Origin: 13-2-20CM-66-19 sp963760225
GTDB taxonomy: Bacteria > Pseudomonadota > Gammaproteobacteria > Steroidobacterales > Steroidobacteraceae
Reading direction: 5' to 3'
DNA length: 64,000 nucleotides
NCBI GenBank assembly: GCA_963760225.1
Contig: CAVXCD010000001.1
Span: 372,001-436,000, forward strand
Made by a program: the position numbers and the translations under genes. Shown here piece by piece: positions 9,376 through 19,027 of this stretch. Every line of letters starts with the position of its first letter. Position 1 is the stretch's first letter. The notes below the pieces were generated by a model. It made no database searches and had not been told where the DNA came from. It saw only the letters and a program-made list of their open reading frames with translations.

Positions 9376-9388
9376 GGCGCGCGGCTCG

Positions 9389-9847
9389 TCAGCCGGGTGT
9401 GTGTGTATGCACCCAGCCCATGCTCGGACGGAAGCGCAGCGTGCGCGTCGGCCCGCTGGCGACGTCCTCGGGCAGCAGCGCGACCCCGGCATCCTTCAGG
9501 TAGTGCTTCACCAGCGTCATCACCGTCTCGCAGGCCGGCCCCGCGTGTGGCTCGTGCGCCAGGTGCACCACGATGCGTGCCTGCAGGTGGCGCGCGGCGG
9601 GCGCCGACGCCCGCAGCGACTCGAGGCAGCGGTCGAGCAGCAGCAGCTCGGTGGCGAGCGTGGTGTCGGTGACGTCCACGGGGCGGGAGCTGCGCACGAT
9701 GCAGCGCAGGTGCAGCAGCGCGCCGGCTTCCTCGCTGGCGTCGTAGATGCACACCGCGATCGCCGACTGCAGCTGCGTCACCAGCAGCGCTTCGCCCGAG
9801 CTGACCTCGAAGCGATCGGGCGCCACGTGAATTTCCCGGCCGTCCAT
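9389..9847 (-). CDS. CheD-like protein lacking the catalytic cysteine
   Basis: A 152-residue protein whose first 50 residues follow the CheD pattern: a GEALLVT strand, then LQSAIAVCIYD, then a Gly-containing turn and ALLHLR. In the chemoreceptor deamidase CheD the second segment reads LGSC, the Cys being the nucleophile; here it is LQSA (about 26-29), while the His (about 46) is kept. If the alignment is right the protein should be a non-catalytic binder. No chemotaxis genes are nearby. ATG at 9847; divergent from the SIMPL gene, 112 bases away, and followed by the HExxH gene. Confidence 0.6.
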   Translation of the reverse strand: MDGREIHVAPDRFEVSSGEALLVTQLQSAIAVCIYDASEEAGALLHLRCIVRSSRPVDVTDTTLATELLLLDRCLESLRASAPAARHLQARIVVHLAHEPHAGPACETVMTLVKHYLKDAGVALLPEDVASGPTRTLRFRPSMGWVHTHTPG

Positions 9848-9959
9848 CCATGTTGTATACCCGGCGCTGCACGCACTGGCGCGCTCTGTCTGGCCAAACT
9901 ATGAACTGACGCACGCGGCGCGCGTAGAATATGCGAATGCGTTCCGCGGCGTCGCCGGC

Positions 9960-10694
9960 ATGAAACAGCTTTGCGCGTTCCTCGTGTGCGCGGCATGCGG
10001 CACGGCCTTCGCCCAGCAGCCGCCGCTACAGCCACCACCGCTACCGCCGCCGCTGTCGTCGATTCGCGTCACCGGCGATGCGCAGGTCAGCGCCCGGCCC
10101 GATCGCGTGCAGGTCGAGATCGGCGTCAGCACGCGCGCCGCCAGCTCCCAGGAGGCCGCGGCGCAGAACGCCCGCCAGGTGGACGCGGTGCTGGATGCGG
10201 TGCGCAAGGCGACCCCGGCGGCGGTATTGAAGACCATCAGCTACTCGCTCAATCCCAATTACGACTACCACGTGAGCGGCGGCGAGCCGACCATCAACGG
10301 CTACAGCGCCGCGAACGTGGTGCAGGTGACGCTCGATGACCTGGACAGAATCGGCAGCGTGATCGACGCCGCCGCGCGCGCCGGCGCCAACCACGTGCAG
10401 GGCATCCACTTCACGCTGCGCGACCAGGACGCGCTGCGCGCGCAGGCGCTGCGCGAGGCGGCGACCCGGGCGCGTGCCCAGGCGGAGGTGCTGGCGGGGG
10501 CCCTCGGGCTCAAGGTGCTGCGGGTGCTCGCCGTCGAGGAGAACAGCCCGCGGCTCAACCCGCTCTACAGCCACCCGGTGGCGCGCGCGGCCGGCCTGTC
10601 GGCGAGTGCCGCCCCGACCCCGGTGGAGGCGGGCGCCCTCGAGGTGACTGCCGACGTCACGCTTACCGTGGAAGTCGGGCCCGCCGCGCGCTAG
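9960..10694 (+). CDS. Periplasmic SIMPL-domain (DUF541) protein
   Basis: A 244-residue protein with a clear signal peptide (MKQLCAFLVCAACGTAFA, cut before QQ) and a short Pro-rich stretch before the domain. The SIMPL/DUF541 features are VTGDAQVSARPDRVQVEIGV near the start, an SLNPNYDY strand, and a C-terminal ADVTLTVEV strand. Homologues such as BP26 of Brucella or YggE form periplasmic or surface assemblies and have been tied to oxidative stress tolerance; the biochemical role is unknown. It precedes the CBS protein by 27 bases and may share its transcript. Confidence 0.88.
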   Translation: MKQLCAFLVCAACGTAFAQQPPLQPPPLPPPLSSIRVTGDAQVSARPDRVQVEIGVSTRAASSQEAAAQNARQVDAVLDAVRKATPAAVLKTISYSLNPNYDYHVSGGEPTINGYSAANVVQVTLDDLDRIGSVIDAAARAGANHVQGIHFTLRDQDALRAQALREAATRARAQAEVLAGALGLKVLRVLAVEENSPRLNPLYSHPVARAAGLSASAAPTPVEAGALEVTADVTLTVEVGPAAR

Positions 10695-10721
10695 CCTTGA
10701 ACACTGCGGGAGGGATGAACC

Positions 10722-11150
10722 ATGACCATCGTGCGCCAGCTGCTCGATCGCAAGGGCCGGGCGATCTTTAGCGTCGCTCCCGGGTCGCCGGTGCTGGACG
10801 CGATCCGCGCCATGGCCGAGCACCAGGTCGGCGCGCTGCTCGTCATGCAGGATGAGACGCTCGCCGGCATCGTCTCGGAGCGCGATTACGCCCGCAAGGT
10901 CATTCTGCTCGGACGCTCCTCGGCCGACACGCCGGTGCGCGACATCATGACGAGCGCGGTGATCACGGTGCAGCCGGACACCACGATCGACAAGTGCATG
11001 CAGCTCATGACCGACCGCCACGTGCGCCATCTGCCGGTCGTCGACGGCGGCCGCGTGGTCGGCATGGTGTCGATCGGCGACCTGGTCAAGGCGGTGATCG
11101 CCGAGCAGCGCCAGCAGATCGAGCAGCTCGAGAGCTACATCCACAGCTAA
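10722..11150 (+). CDS. Tandem CBS-domain protein
   Basis: A 142-residue cytoplasmic protein made of two CBS motifs (about 10-65 and 75-130), with the repeated pattern GALLVMQDETLAGIVSERD and HLPVVDGGRVVGMVSIGD. Stand-alone CBS pairs bind adenine nucleotides such as AMP, ATP or NADH and act as energy sensors; the partner is unknown. The SD GGGAGGG sits just upstream of the ATG. It lies between a periplasmic SIMPL protein and a phospholipase D-type lipoprotein, all reading the same way with short gaps. Confidence 0.92.
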   Translation: MTIVRQLLDRKGRAIFSVAPGSPVLDAIRAMAEHQVGALLVMQDETLAGIVSERDYARKVILLGRSSADTPVRDIMTSAVITVQPDTTIDKCMQLMTDRHVRHLPVVDGGRVVGMVSIGDLVKAVIAEQRQQIEQLESYIHS

Positions 11151-11170
11151 AGCGCCACGCCATCGACGCT

Positions 11171-12757
11171 TTGCGCGCAACACTGCTGCTGCGCTTCGCT
11201 CCCTGCGGTTGCGCGATCCTGCTCGCGGCCTGCACCTCGCTCCCCGGGCGGGACCTGCCGCGCACTCCAACGCCGCCGGTGACCCAGCCGCCCAACCCGG
11301 CGCTGCTGCAGCCTTTCGCGGCGGGCGCCGCCAGCCACCCGGCGCAGTCGGGCTTTCGCCTCTTCCCGGTGGGAGTCGACGGCCTGCTGCTGCGCCTCGA
11401 GCTCATCGCGCAGGCGCACGCCTCGATCGACCTGCAGTACTACATCTTCCATGGCGATGAATCGGGCCGCCTGATCACCGAGGCGCTGAGCAAGGCGGCC
11501 GCGCGCGGGGTGCGTGTGCGCATCCTGGTCGATGACGGTGAGACCAGCGCCGGCGACGAGCAGCTGTTCGCGCTCGCCGGGCAGCCGAACGTCGCCATCC
11601 GTGTGTTCAATCCGTTTCGCTATCGCGGGCACAGCGTGCTGCTGCGCGGGGTCGAGTTCGCCGTCAGCCACGGCCGGCTCGACTACCGCATGCACAACAA
11701 GCTGTTCGTCGCCGACGGGGCGATCGCGCTCATCGGCGGACGCAACATCGGCGACCAGTATTTCCAGTTGGACCCGCAGTCGCAGTTCGCGGACGAGGAC
11801 GTGTTCGCCAGCGGGCCGGTGGTTGCGGCCCTCAGCGCGACCTTCGAGCAGTACTGGGACAGCCGGCTGGCGATTCCGGCGCAGGCGCTGCTCACCACCC
11901 GCCGCGAGGCGGCGGCCGAGGTCGCCCTGCGCCGGACGCTGCCGCAGAAGGCCGCCAGCGCCGGCTTCAACTACCAGCAACAGCTCGCCGCGGGCGAGCC
12001 GCTGGCGGGCGTGCTGGCGGGCAGCTCGGCGCTTTCCTGGGCCGCCAGCGAGGTGGCCTGCGACCCCCCGGACAAGGGTGTGAAGATTGCCGCGGGCGAG
12101 CGGGTGGGCGGGTTGCTGTTCGCGCCGGTGGAGCGCGAGATCCGTGCGACCCGCTCCGAGCTCATCATGGTGACGCCGTATCTGGTACCGACGCGCGCTG
12201 AGCTCAAACTGCTCGAAGAGCGCCGTGCACAGCAGCGCCGCGTGCGCATACTCACCACCTCGCTCGAGGCCAACACCGGCCCGCTGGCGCAGGCGGGCTA
12301 CATGCACTACCGCGTGCCGCTGCTGAAGGCTGGGGTGGAGCTGTTCGAGCTGCGCGCCCGCCCGGAAAGCCGGCGCGGCAGCGGGGAGTCCCAGCGCCTG
12401 ACGCGCAGCGGCAACTACAGCCTGCACGCGAAGCTCTTGGTGTTCGATCGCGGCGCAGTGTTCGTCGGCTCGATGAACTACGACCAGCGCTCGCGCCGCC
12501 TCAACACCGAGATCGGCCTGATCATCCATAGTGCGGAGCTCGCCGCCGAGACCGCGCGGCGCTTCGACGCCATGACGCAGCCGCAGAACGCCTACGCCGT
12601 GACCCTCGAGGCAGCCGGCGGCGGCAGGCCGCGGCTCACCTGGACGATGCAGTCGGACGGCCGGGCGGTCAGCACCCACACCGAGCCGGCGCGCAGCCCA
12701 TGGCAGCGCCTGGAGGTGCAGGTGCTGTCGCTGCTGCAGATCGATCGGGAGCTGTGA
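11171..12757 (+). CDS. Phospholipase D-family lipoprotein (cardiolipin synthase C-like)
   Basis: About 528 residues from a TTG at 11171, the only start that leaves an intact lipoprotein signal (hydrophobic run, then LLAAC with Cys near 21). Two HKD motifs are present: HNKLFVADGAIALIGGRN (His near 175) and HAKLLVFDRGAVFVGSMN (His near 419), typical of the PLD superfamily and of ClsC/YmdC, which makes cardiolipin from phosphatidylglycerol and phosphatidylethanolamine. Length and lipidation fit that group. It starts 20 bases after the CBS gene and converges on trkH, with 16 bases between the stops. The non-ATG start is an inference. Confidence 0.82.
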   Translation: MRATLLLRFAPCGCAILLAACTSLPGRDLPRTPTPPVTQPPNPALLQPFAAGAASHPAQSGFRLFPVGVDGLLLRLELIAQAHASIDLQYYIFHGDESGRLITEALSKAAARGVRVRILVDDGETSAGDEQLFALAGQPNVAIRVFNPFRYRGHSVLLRGVEFAVSHGRLDYRMHNKLFVADGAIALIGGRNIGDQYFQLDPQSQFADEDVFASGPVVAALSATFEQYWDSRLAIPAQALLTTRREAAAEVALRRTLPQKAASAGFNYQQQLAAGEPLAGVLAGSSALSWAASEVACDPPDKGVKIAAGERVGGLLFAPVEREIRATRSELIMVTPYLVPTRAELKLLEERRAQQRRVRILTTSLEANTGPLAQAGYMHYRVPLLKAGVELFELRARPESRRGSGESQRLTRSGNYSLHAKLLVFDRGAVFVGSMNYDQRSRRLNTEIGLIIHSAELAAETARRFDAMTQPQNAYAVTLEAAGGGRPRLTWTMQSDGRAVSTHTEPARSPWQRLEVQVLSLLQIDREL

Positions 12758-12773
12758 GCGCGCGCTGAGCGCG

Positions 12774-14222
12774 CTACTTGCGCCAGTACGCCGGCCGGAA
12801 CAGCACCAGCACGCTGAAGATCTCCAGTCTGCCGAGCAGCATCGCCGCGCTGCAGATCCAGGTCTGCAGCGGCGTGAGCGCATGCAGGTTGTGCACCCCG
12901 CCCGGCGGCCCGAAGCCGTGCGCGGTGTTGTTGATCGAGGCCACCACCGCAGCGAAGGCGGCGTCGAACTCCATGCCGGTGAGCAGCAGCGCGAAGGTGA
13001 GCAGCGCCCCCGTCATGAAGTACAGGAAGATGAACGCCAGCACCGCGCGGCCCACGCTGTCGGCGATCGGCCGCCCGCCGATGCGCAGCGGCACGACCGC
13101 CGCCGGGTGGATCAGCAGCTTCATCTCGCGCCCCGCCTGGCGCGCCAGCAGCAGCGTGCGGAACATCTTGATGCCGCCGCCGGTCGAGCCGGTGCTGCAG
13201 AGGATGCACGACAGGAACAGCATCCAGTAGGGCGCGAACACCGGCCAGCGCTGGTAGTCCTGGGTGGTGAGCCCGCTGGTGGTCGCCTGCGAGATGACGT
13301 TGAAGGCGGAATGCCGCAGCGCCTGCGCGAAACGCGGGTAGACGCCGTGCGAGTCGAGCAGCAGCGCGATCCCGGCCACCGACAGCGTCAGCACCACGAA
13401 GATCGCGCGCGCCTCCGGGTCCTGGCGGTAGGCGGCGAGCGACAGCCGCCGCAGCGCGCTGAAGTGACGCGCGAAGTTGAGCGCGGCGATCACCATCAAC
13501 ACCATCAGCACCGCCTCGATCGCCGCCGAGTTGAACCAGGCGATGCTCGTGTCGTGGGTGGAGAAGCCGCCGAGCCCGACCGCCGAGAACGCGTGGCACA
13601 CCGCATCGAACCACGACATACCCGCGATCCTAAGCGCCACGATGCCCGCCGCGGTCAACAGCGCATACACCAGCCACAGCTGTTTCGCGGTCTCGGTGAT
13701 GCGCGGCGCGAGGCGCTCCTCCTTGACCGTGCCGGGCGCCTGGCCCTTGTAGAGCTGCATGCCGCCGACGCCGAGCAGCGGCAGCACCGCGAGCGCCATG
13801 ACGATGATGGAGAGGCCGCCGAACCACTCGAGCGCGTGCCGCCACAGGTTCACCGACGGCGGCAGGGCGTCGAGGCCCACCAGCACCGTCGAGCCGGTGG
13901 TGGTGAGACCCGACATGGCCTCGAAGAACGCCGCGGTGAAGCTCAAGTTGGGCAGCGCGAAGAGCAACGGCAGTGCCGCAGCCGCCGACAGCAGCAGCCA
14001 GCCGAGCGTCACCAGCAGGAAACCGTCGCGCGGCTTGAGCTCGCGGCGAAAGCGCCAGGTCGCCGCGGCGAGCGCCAGACCGACCCCGGCGGTGATTGCG
14101 GCGGCGGTGAGGAACTGCACCAGCAGGCCGTCGCCAAACAGCAGCGAGCACCCGACCGGCAGCAGGTAGGCGAGCGCGAAGGTCGCGAGCAGCAGCCCCA
14201 GCACGTGCGCGACGGCGAGCAC
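12774..14222 (-). CDS. trkH: Trk potassium uptake system membrane subunit TrkH
   Basis: A 482-residue polytopic membrane protein. The four selectivity-filter loops are visible: TTTGST, VGLGGFST, ATTSGLTT and INNTAHGFG, each following the pattern of a K+ channel-like pore. The start is GTG at 14222, 10 bases after the trkA stop. Takes up K+ across the inner membrane, gated by the TrkA ring. Order trkA-trkH in one operon is common in Gammaproteobacteria. Confidence 0.95.
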   Translation of the reverse strand: MLAVAHVLGLLLATFALAYLLPVGCSLLFGDGLLVQFLTAAAITAGVGLALAAATWRFRRELKPRDGFLLVTLGWLLLSAAAALPLLFALPNLSFTAAFFEAMSGLTTTGSTVLVGLDALPPSVNLWRHALEWFGGLSIIVMALAVLPLLGVGGMQLYKGQAPGTVKEERLAPRITETAKQLWLVYALLTAAGIVALRIAGMSWFDAVCHAFSAVGLGGFSTHDTSIAWFNSAAIEAVLMVLMVIAALNFARHFSALRRLSLAAYRQDPEARAIFVVLTLSVAGIALLLDSHGVYPRFAQALRHSAFNVISQATTSGLTTQDYQRWPVFAPYWMLFLSCILCSTGSTGGGIKMFRTLLLARQAGREMKLLIHPAAVVPLRIGGRPIADSVGRAVLAFIFLYFMTGALLTFALLLTGMEFDAAFAAVVASINNTAHGFGPPGGVHNLHALTPLQTWICSAAMLLGRLEIFSVLVLFRPAYWRK

Positions 14223-14232
14223 GCGGTAAGCC

Positions 14233-15603
14233 CTAGCGCGCTACCCGCGTGAACAGCCGCTCGACCGCCTCGAGGTGGCGCCGGTCGGCCAGGAACAGGA
14301 TGACGTGATCGTCGGCGAGGATGCGCGTGTCGTGATGCGCCATGATCACCTCATCGCCGCGCACCACCGCGCCGATCGAGACGCCCTCGGGCAGCGCGAT
14401 CTCGGCCACGGTACGGCCGACGATGCGTGAGCTGCGCTCGTCGCCGTGCACCACCGCCTCGAGCGCCTCGGCGGCGCCGCGCCGCAGCGCGTGCACGCGC
14501 ACCACGTCGCCGCGGCGCACGTGCGCGAGCAGCGAGCCGATGGTGATGGTCTGCGGCGAGATGGCGACGTCGATGCTGCCCGACTCCACCAGCTCGGTGT
14601 ATGCGGGGCGGTTGATGAGCGCCATCACCTTGCGGGCGCCGAGGCGCTTGGCGAGCATCGCCGCCAGGATGTTGGTTTCCTCCGAGTTGCTGAGCGCGGC
14701 GAACACGTCGGTGCTGTCGATGTTCTCCTCGATGAGCAGCTGCTCGTCGGCCGCATCACCGTGCAGCACGATGGCCTTCTCCAGCAGCTCCGACACCGCG
14801 CGCGCGCGGCGCGCATCGCGCTCGATCACCTTCACCTGGTTGTGCAGCTCGAGCTTCTTCGCCAGGCGGAAGCCGATGTTGCCGCCGCCGGCGATCACGA
14901 TGCGCCGCGCCTCGCTCTCGCCGTGGCGCAGCTCCGCCATGACGCGGCGGATGTCGTCGCGCGCGGCGAGAAAGAACACCTCGTCGCCCTCGGCGAGCAG
15001 CGTGTCGCCCTCAGGCGCGACGCAGCGGCCGTCGCGGAAGATCGCCACCACGCGCACCTCGACCTTCGGCAGGTGGCGTGCGAGCTCGCGCAGGCTCTGG
15101 CCCACCAGCAGGCCGTCGCGCCGCGCGCGCACGCCCACCAGCCGCACGCGGCCGTCGGCGAAGTCGAGCACCTGCAGCGTGCCGGGATAGTGGATGAGGC
15201 GCTCGACGTACTCGGTCACCAGCTGCTCGGGGCTGATGAACACGTCGACCGACAGGCCGTCGCCGCCGAACAGCGCCGCGCGGCTGGTGTACTCGGCGGC
15301 GCGGATGCGGGCGATCTTGGTGGGGGTGCGGAACAGCGTGAACGCCACCTCGCAGGCCATCATGTTGACTTCGTCGCTGGAGGTGAGCGCGACCAGCACG
15401 TCCGCTTCGGCCGCTCCGGCGGACTCGAGCACGTTCGGGTAGGCGGCGTTGCCGGCGACAGTGCGCACGTCGAGCCGGTCCTGCAGCTCGCGCAGCACCT
15501 CCTCGTTCACGTCCACCACCGTGACCTCGTTGGCTTCCTCGCGCGACAGGTGCTGGGCGGCGGTGCGCCCGACCTGGCCGGCGCCGAGGATCAGGATCTT
15601 CAC
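14233..15603 (-). CDS. trkA: Trk potassium uptake regulatory subunit TrkA
   Basis: A 456-residue cytoplasmic protein built as two RCK_N/RCK_C halves. Rossmann motifs ILGAGQVG (about 5-12) and IAGGGNIG (about 237-244) bind NAD(H) or ATP/ADP and control the TrkH pore. GTG start at 15603. It is followed by trkH, and 45 bases downstream of uvrD's stop on the same strand. Confidence 0.96.
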   Translation of the reverse strand: MKILILGAGQVGRTAAQHLSREEANEVTVVDVNEEVLRELQDRLDVRTVAGNAAYPNVLESAGAAEADVLVALTSSDEVNMMACEVAFTLFRTPTKIARIRAAEYTSRAALFGGDGLSVDVFISPEQLVTEYVERLIHYPGTLQVLDFADGRVRLVGVRARRDGLLVGQSLRELARHLPKVEVRVVAIFRDGRCVAPEGDTLLAEGDEVFFLAARDDIRRVMAELRHGESEARRIVIAGGGNIGFRLAKKLELHNQVKVIERDARRARAVSELLEKAIVLHGDAADEQLLIEENIDSTDVFAALSNSEETNILAAMLAKRLGARKVMALINRPAYTELVESGSIDVAISPQTITIGSLLAHVRRGDVVRVHALRRGAAEALEAVVHGDERSSRIVGRTVAEIALPEGVSIGAVVRGDEVIMAHHDTRILADDHVILFLADRRHLEAVERLFTRVAR

Positions 15604-15648
15604 GGCTTGGCCCCGGCAAAACGGCCGCAGGCCAGTTTTTCCAATGAA

Positions 15649-17841
15649 CTACAGCGGCTCGAGGTTGGCATACTGCACCATCAGCCACTTGGTTCCCTGG
15701 CGCTCGAAGCTCACCTGTACGCGCGCGTGCGCGCCCGCGCCCTCGACGTTCAGCACCACGCCTTCGCCGAACTTGCCGTGGCGCACGCGCGCACCGAGGC
15801 GCACGCCGCCCACCGCCGGCTCCTCGGGCCGGAAGCGCCCCACCGCCAGCGGGCGCGACACCTGCACCTTCGGGCGCACCTCCTCGATGAGCTCTTCGGG
15901 AATCTCGCGCACGAAGCGCGACACCTGCCCGTAGCTGTCCACGCCGTGCAGCCGGCGCTGCTCGGCGTAGCTCAGGTATAGGCGGCGCATGGCGCGCGTC
16001 ATGCCGACGTAGCACAGCCGCCGCTCCTCCTCGAGGCCGTCGAGGTCGGCGAGCGAGCGCTGGTGCGGAAACAGTCCTTCCTCCATACCGGCGAGGAACA
16101 CCACCGGGAACTCGAGCCCCTTGGCGCTGTGCAGCGTCATCATCTGCACGCAGTCCTCCCACGCCGCCGCCTGGCCTTCGCCGGATTCGAGCGCGGCGTG
16201 CGCCAGGAACGCTTCCAGCGGCGCAAGCTCCGATCCTTCCGGCGTGAAGCCGCGCGCCGCGCTCACCAGCTCATCGAGGTTCTCGACGCGCGCCTCGCCC
16301 CGGTCGGCCTTCTCGCGGCGGTAGTGCTCGATGAGCCCGCTCGCTTTGAGCACCTGGTCGACCTGCTCGTGCAGCGCGAGCGACGCGGTCGCCGCGGCGA
16401 GGCGCTCGATGAGCGCCATGAAGCCCGCGAGCGCCGCAGCGGCGCGCGCGCCGAGCGTCTCGGCGGTGCTCGCCGCAGCCCCCGCCTGCCACAGCGAGCC
16501 GCCGGCGGCGCGGGCCTGTGCGCGCAGCAGCTCCAGGCTCTTCGCGCCGATGCCGCGCGCCGGCAGGTTGACCACGCGCTCGAAGGAGGCGTCGTCCTGG
16601 CGGTTGGCGATCAGGCGCAGGTACGCGAGCGCGTCCTTGATCTCCGCGCGCTCGAAGAAGCGCAGTCCGCCGTACACGCGGTACGGCATGCGCATCGACA
16701 GGAACGCTTCCTCGAAGACGCGCGACTGCGCGTTCGAGCGATACAGGATCGCGACCTCGCGCCGCAGCCCGCCCTGGGCGACGTGCTCGCGGATGCGGTG
16801 CGTCACGAACTCCGCCTCGTCGCGCTCGTTGAAGGCGTCGTACAGGCGGATCGGCTCACCGCGCGCCCCGGCGGTCCACAACTTCTTGCCCAGGCGCCCG
16901 GCGTTGTGGGCGATGAGTCCGTTGGCCGCCTCCAGGATGGTGGCGGTGGAGCGGTAGTTCTGCTCGAGGCGGAACAACGCGCCGCGCGGGTAATCGCGGC
17001 GGAACTGCTGCAGGTTCTCGGCGCGCGCGCCCCTCAAGCGGTACATGGCCTGGTCGTCGTCCCCCACCACGAACGGCTGCGCCACGGCGCGCGCGCCACC
17101 GTCCGCCGCCGCCTCGGCCGGCTGCGGCGGGGCGAGCAGCCGCATCCACGCGTACTGGATGGCGTTGGTGTCCTGGAACTCATCCACCAGCACGTGCTGG
17201 AAGCGCCGCTGGTAGTGCGAGAGCAGTGCGGCGTTGTCGCGCCACAATTCGTAGGCGCGCAGCAGCAGCTCGGCGAAATCCACCACCCCGGAGCGCGCGC
17301 ACGCTTCCTCGTACGCCGCGTACAGCCGGATGAGCTGGCTGCGGGTCGGGTCGTCGCCGTCCTTGAGGTGCTTGGGCCGGCGGCCCTCATCCTTGCTGGA
17401 GTTGATGAACCACTGCACCTCGCGCGGCACCCAGCGCGCCTCGTCGAGCTCGGCCGCCTTGATGACCTTTTTGATGAGGCGCTGCTGGTCCTCGGAGTCG
17501 AGGATCTGAAAGCCCTGCGCGAGCTGCGCCTCGCGCCAGTGCAGGCGCAGCAGGCGGTGCGCGATGCCGTGGAAGGTGCCGATCCACAGCGCGCCGGGCG
17601 GCACGCCGAGCAGCTGCTCGACGCGCCCGCGCATCTCGCCGGCCGCCTTGTTGGTGAAGGTCACGGCGAGTATGCCGTGCGGGGAGGCGCCGAGCGCCTC
17701 GATCACCCAGGCGATGCGGTGCGTCAGCACGCGCGTCTTGCCGCTGCCGGCGCCGGCGAGCACCAGCACCGGACCGAGCGGCGCGGTGACCGCGGCGCGC
17801 TGCGCGTCGTTCAGCGGATCGAGGACGGGCGACAGATCCAT
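15649..17841 (-). CDS. uvrD: DNA helicase II UvrD
   Basis: A 730-residue SF1A helicase. Motif I GAGSGKT (about 30-36), TFTNKAA (Ia), VDEFQDTN (II), GDDDQAMYRLRGA (III), QNYRSTATI (IV), TLHSAKGLEF (V) and VGMTRAMRRLYLSYA (VI) occur in order. Unwinds DNA 3'->5' in nucleotide excision repair, mismatch repair and at stalled forks. The C-terminus has the Tudor-like segment expected (VRHGKFGEGVVLNVEG), which contacts RNA polymerase in the family. ATG at 17841, with trkA downstream by 45 bases. Confidence 0.97.
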   Translation of the reverse strand: MDLSPVLDPLNDAQRAAVTAPLGPVLVLAGAGSGKTRVLTHRIAWVIEALGASPHGILAVTFTNKAAGEMRGRVEQLLGVPPGALWIGTFHGIAHRLLRLHWREAQLAQGFQILDSEDQQRLIKKVIKAAELDEARWVPREVQWFINSSKDEGRRPKHLKDGDDPTRSQLIRLYAAYEEACARSGVVDFAELLLRAYELWRDNAALLSHYQRRFQHVLVDEFQDTNAIQYAWMRLLAPPQPAEAAADGGARAVAQPFVVGDDDQAMYRLRGARAENLQQFRRDYPRGALFRLEQNYRSTATILEAANGLIAHNAGRLGKKLWTAGARGEPIRLYDAFNERDEAEFVTHRIREHVAQGGLRREVAILYRSNAQSRVFEEAFLSMRMPYRVYGGLRFFERAEIKDALAYLRLIANRQDDASFERVVNLPARGIGAKSLELLRAQARAAGGSLWQAGAAASTAETLGARAAAALAGFMALIERLAAATASLALHEQVDQVLKASGLIEHYRREKADRGEARVENLDELVSAARGFTPEGSELAPLEAFLAHAALESGEGQAAAWEDCVQMMTLHSAKGLEFPVVFLAGMEEGLFPHQRSLADLDGLEEERRLCYVGMTRAMRRLYLSYAEQRRLHGVDSYGQVSRFVREIPEELIEEVRPKVQVSRPLAVGRFRPEEPAVGGVRLGARVRHGKFGEGVVLNVEGAGAHARVQVSFERQGTKWLMVQYANLEPL

Positions 17842-17873
17842 GGGGGGCGCATTCTACGGGAACGCCCCGGCCT

Positions 17874-18926
17874 TCAGGCGCCGGCGGCAGCGTTCTTCTG
17901 CGCGAAGCGCACCAGCGCCACCACGAAGCTCAGCAGCACCGGACCGAGCACCAGTCCGAGGATACCGAACGCGGCGACACCGCCGATGGCGCCGACGAAA
18001 ATCGCCAGCGTCGACACCGGCGCATGATGCGCGGTCAGCAGCGGCCGCAGCACGTTCTCCACGATCCACATGCCCGCGGTCCAGCAGGCGAGGAAGATCG
18101 CCGCACCCCAGCGCCCGCTCGAGGCGAGATAGATCACCGCGGGGATCAGCACCATGGCGGCCCCGGCCGGGAGGAACGCGGCGATGATGGCGATCACGCC
18201 GAACACCACCGGCGAGGGCAGCGACACCAGCGCGAACCCGACGCCGACGATGACACCCTGCACGAGCGCGGTCACCGTCGAGCCGAACACCACCGCGCGC
18301 GTTACGTCGCCGAGGTAGCGCAGCAGCTGCGCGCGGCGCTCGGACTCCACCGGGATCAGGCGCGTCGCGCCATCGATCATCGCGCGCCCGTCCTGCAGGA
18401 AGAAGAACAGCATGAACAGCATCATGAAGAACCCGACCACCGTGCCGAAGACGCCGAGCGCCACATTGCCGCCGGTGGCGGCGGCGCTCTTCAGCAGCGA
18501 TTGCGCGCTCTCGGTCATCCAGCCTTGCACCTGCGCGACCGTCACCGCCGTGTTGTCGCGCACCCAGGCCACCGCGCCGCTGATGTAGTGATACTGCTCC
18601 AGGCGGTTCAGCAGATCCTCGTAGGAGAAGGAGGCGCCGCGCAGGTAGGCGATCAGTCGCCCCACCTGTCCGGCGAACGCCACGCCGACGATCGACAGCG
18701 GCGCGAGCACCAGGAACGGTGTGAGCGTGGTGAGGATGCCGGCCGACAAGGCGTTGCGGCCCCTGAGGCGGCGCGCGAGCCGCTCGTGCAGCGGATAGAG
18801 AATGAAGGCGAGCACCGCGGCCCAGCCGATGACGCTGCGCAGCGGCATGAGCAGCGCGTACAGCCCGTAGGCGAGGATCGCGCTGAGCGTGATCATGAAG
18901 CAGCGGCGGTAGAAGGTGGAGTACAT
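17874..18926 (-). CDS. AI-2E family transporter (PerM-like permease)
   Basis: A 350-residue membrane protein with paired hydrophobic segments at the N-terminus (about 12-50), a soluble stretch (about 110-150), and five or so C-terminal membrane segments. The GVIVGVGFALVSLPSPVVFGVI and FLPAGAAMVLIPAVI segments are typical of the AI-2E/UPF0118 family. Members are varied: some export autoinducer-2, others act as Na+/H+ antiporters, so the substrate is open. ATG at 18926 is the first that precedes the conserved part. Lies 32 bases upstream of uvrD on the same strand. Confidence 0.85.
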   Translation of the reverse strand: MYSTFYRRCFMITLSAILAYGLYALLMPLRSVIGWAAVLAFILYPLHERLARRLRGRNALSAGILTTLTPFLVLAPLSIVGVAFAGQVGRLIAYLRGASFSYEDLLNRLEQYHYISGAVAWVRDNTAVTVAQVQGWMTESAQSLLKSAAATGGNVALGVFGTVVGFFMMLFMLFFFLQDGRAMIDGATRLIPVESERRAQLLRYLGDVTRAVVFGSTVTALVQGVIVGVGFALVSLPSPVVFGVIAIIAAFLPAGAAMVLIPAVIYLASSGRWGAAIFLACWTAGMWIVENVLRPLLTAHHAPVSTLAIFVGAIGGVAAFGILGLVLGPVLLSFVVALVRFAQKNAAAGA

Positions 18927-19027
18927 GGGGCGGCAAGCGTAGCCGGAAGCGCGCGGCGACGCGACCCGCTGCACGCCGCAAGCTTGCCGTGCGCGCTGAG
19001 CCGCGGGCTGGTCCGCCTGCCTTAGCT

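Noticed and set aside
12882..14252. Long open frame antisense to trkH
   Set aside because: Shadow of trkH; low-complexity Arg/Gln/His composition and no signal.
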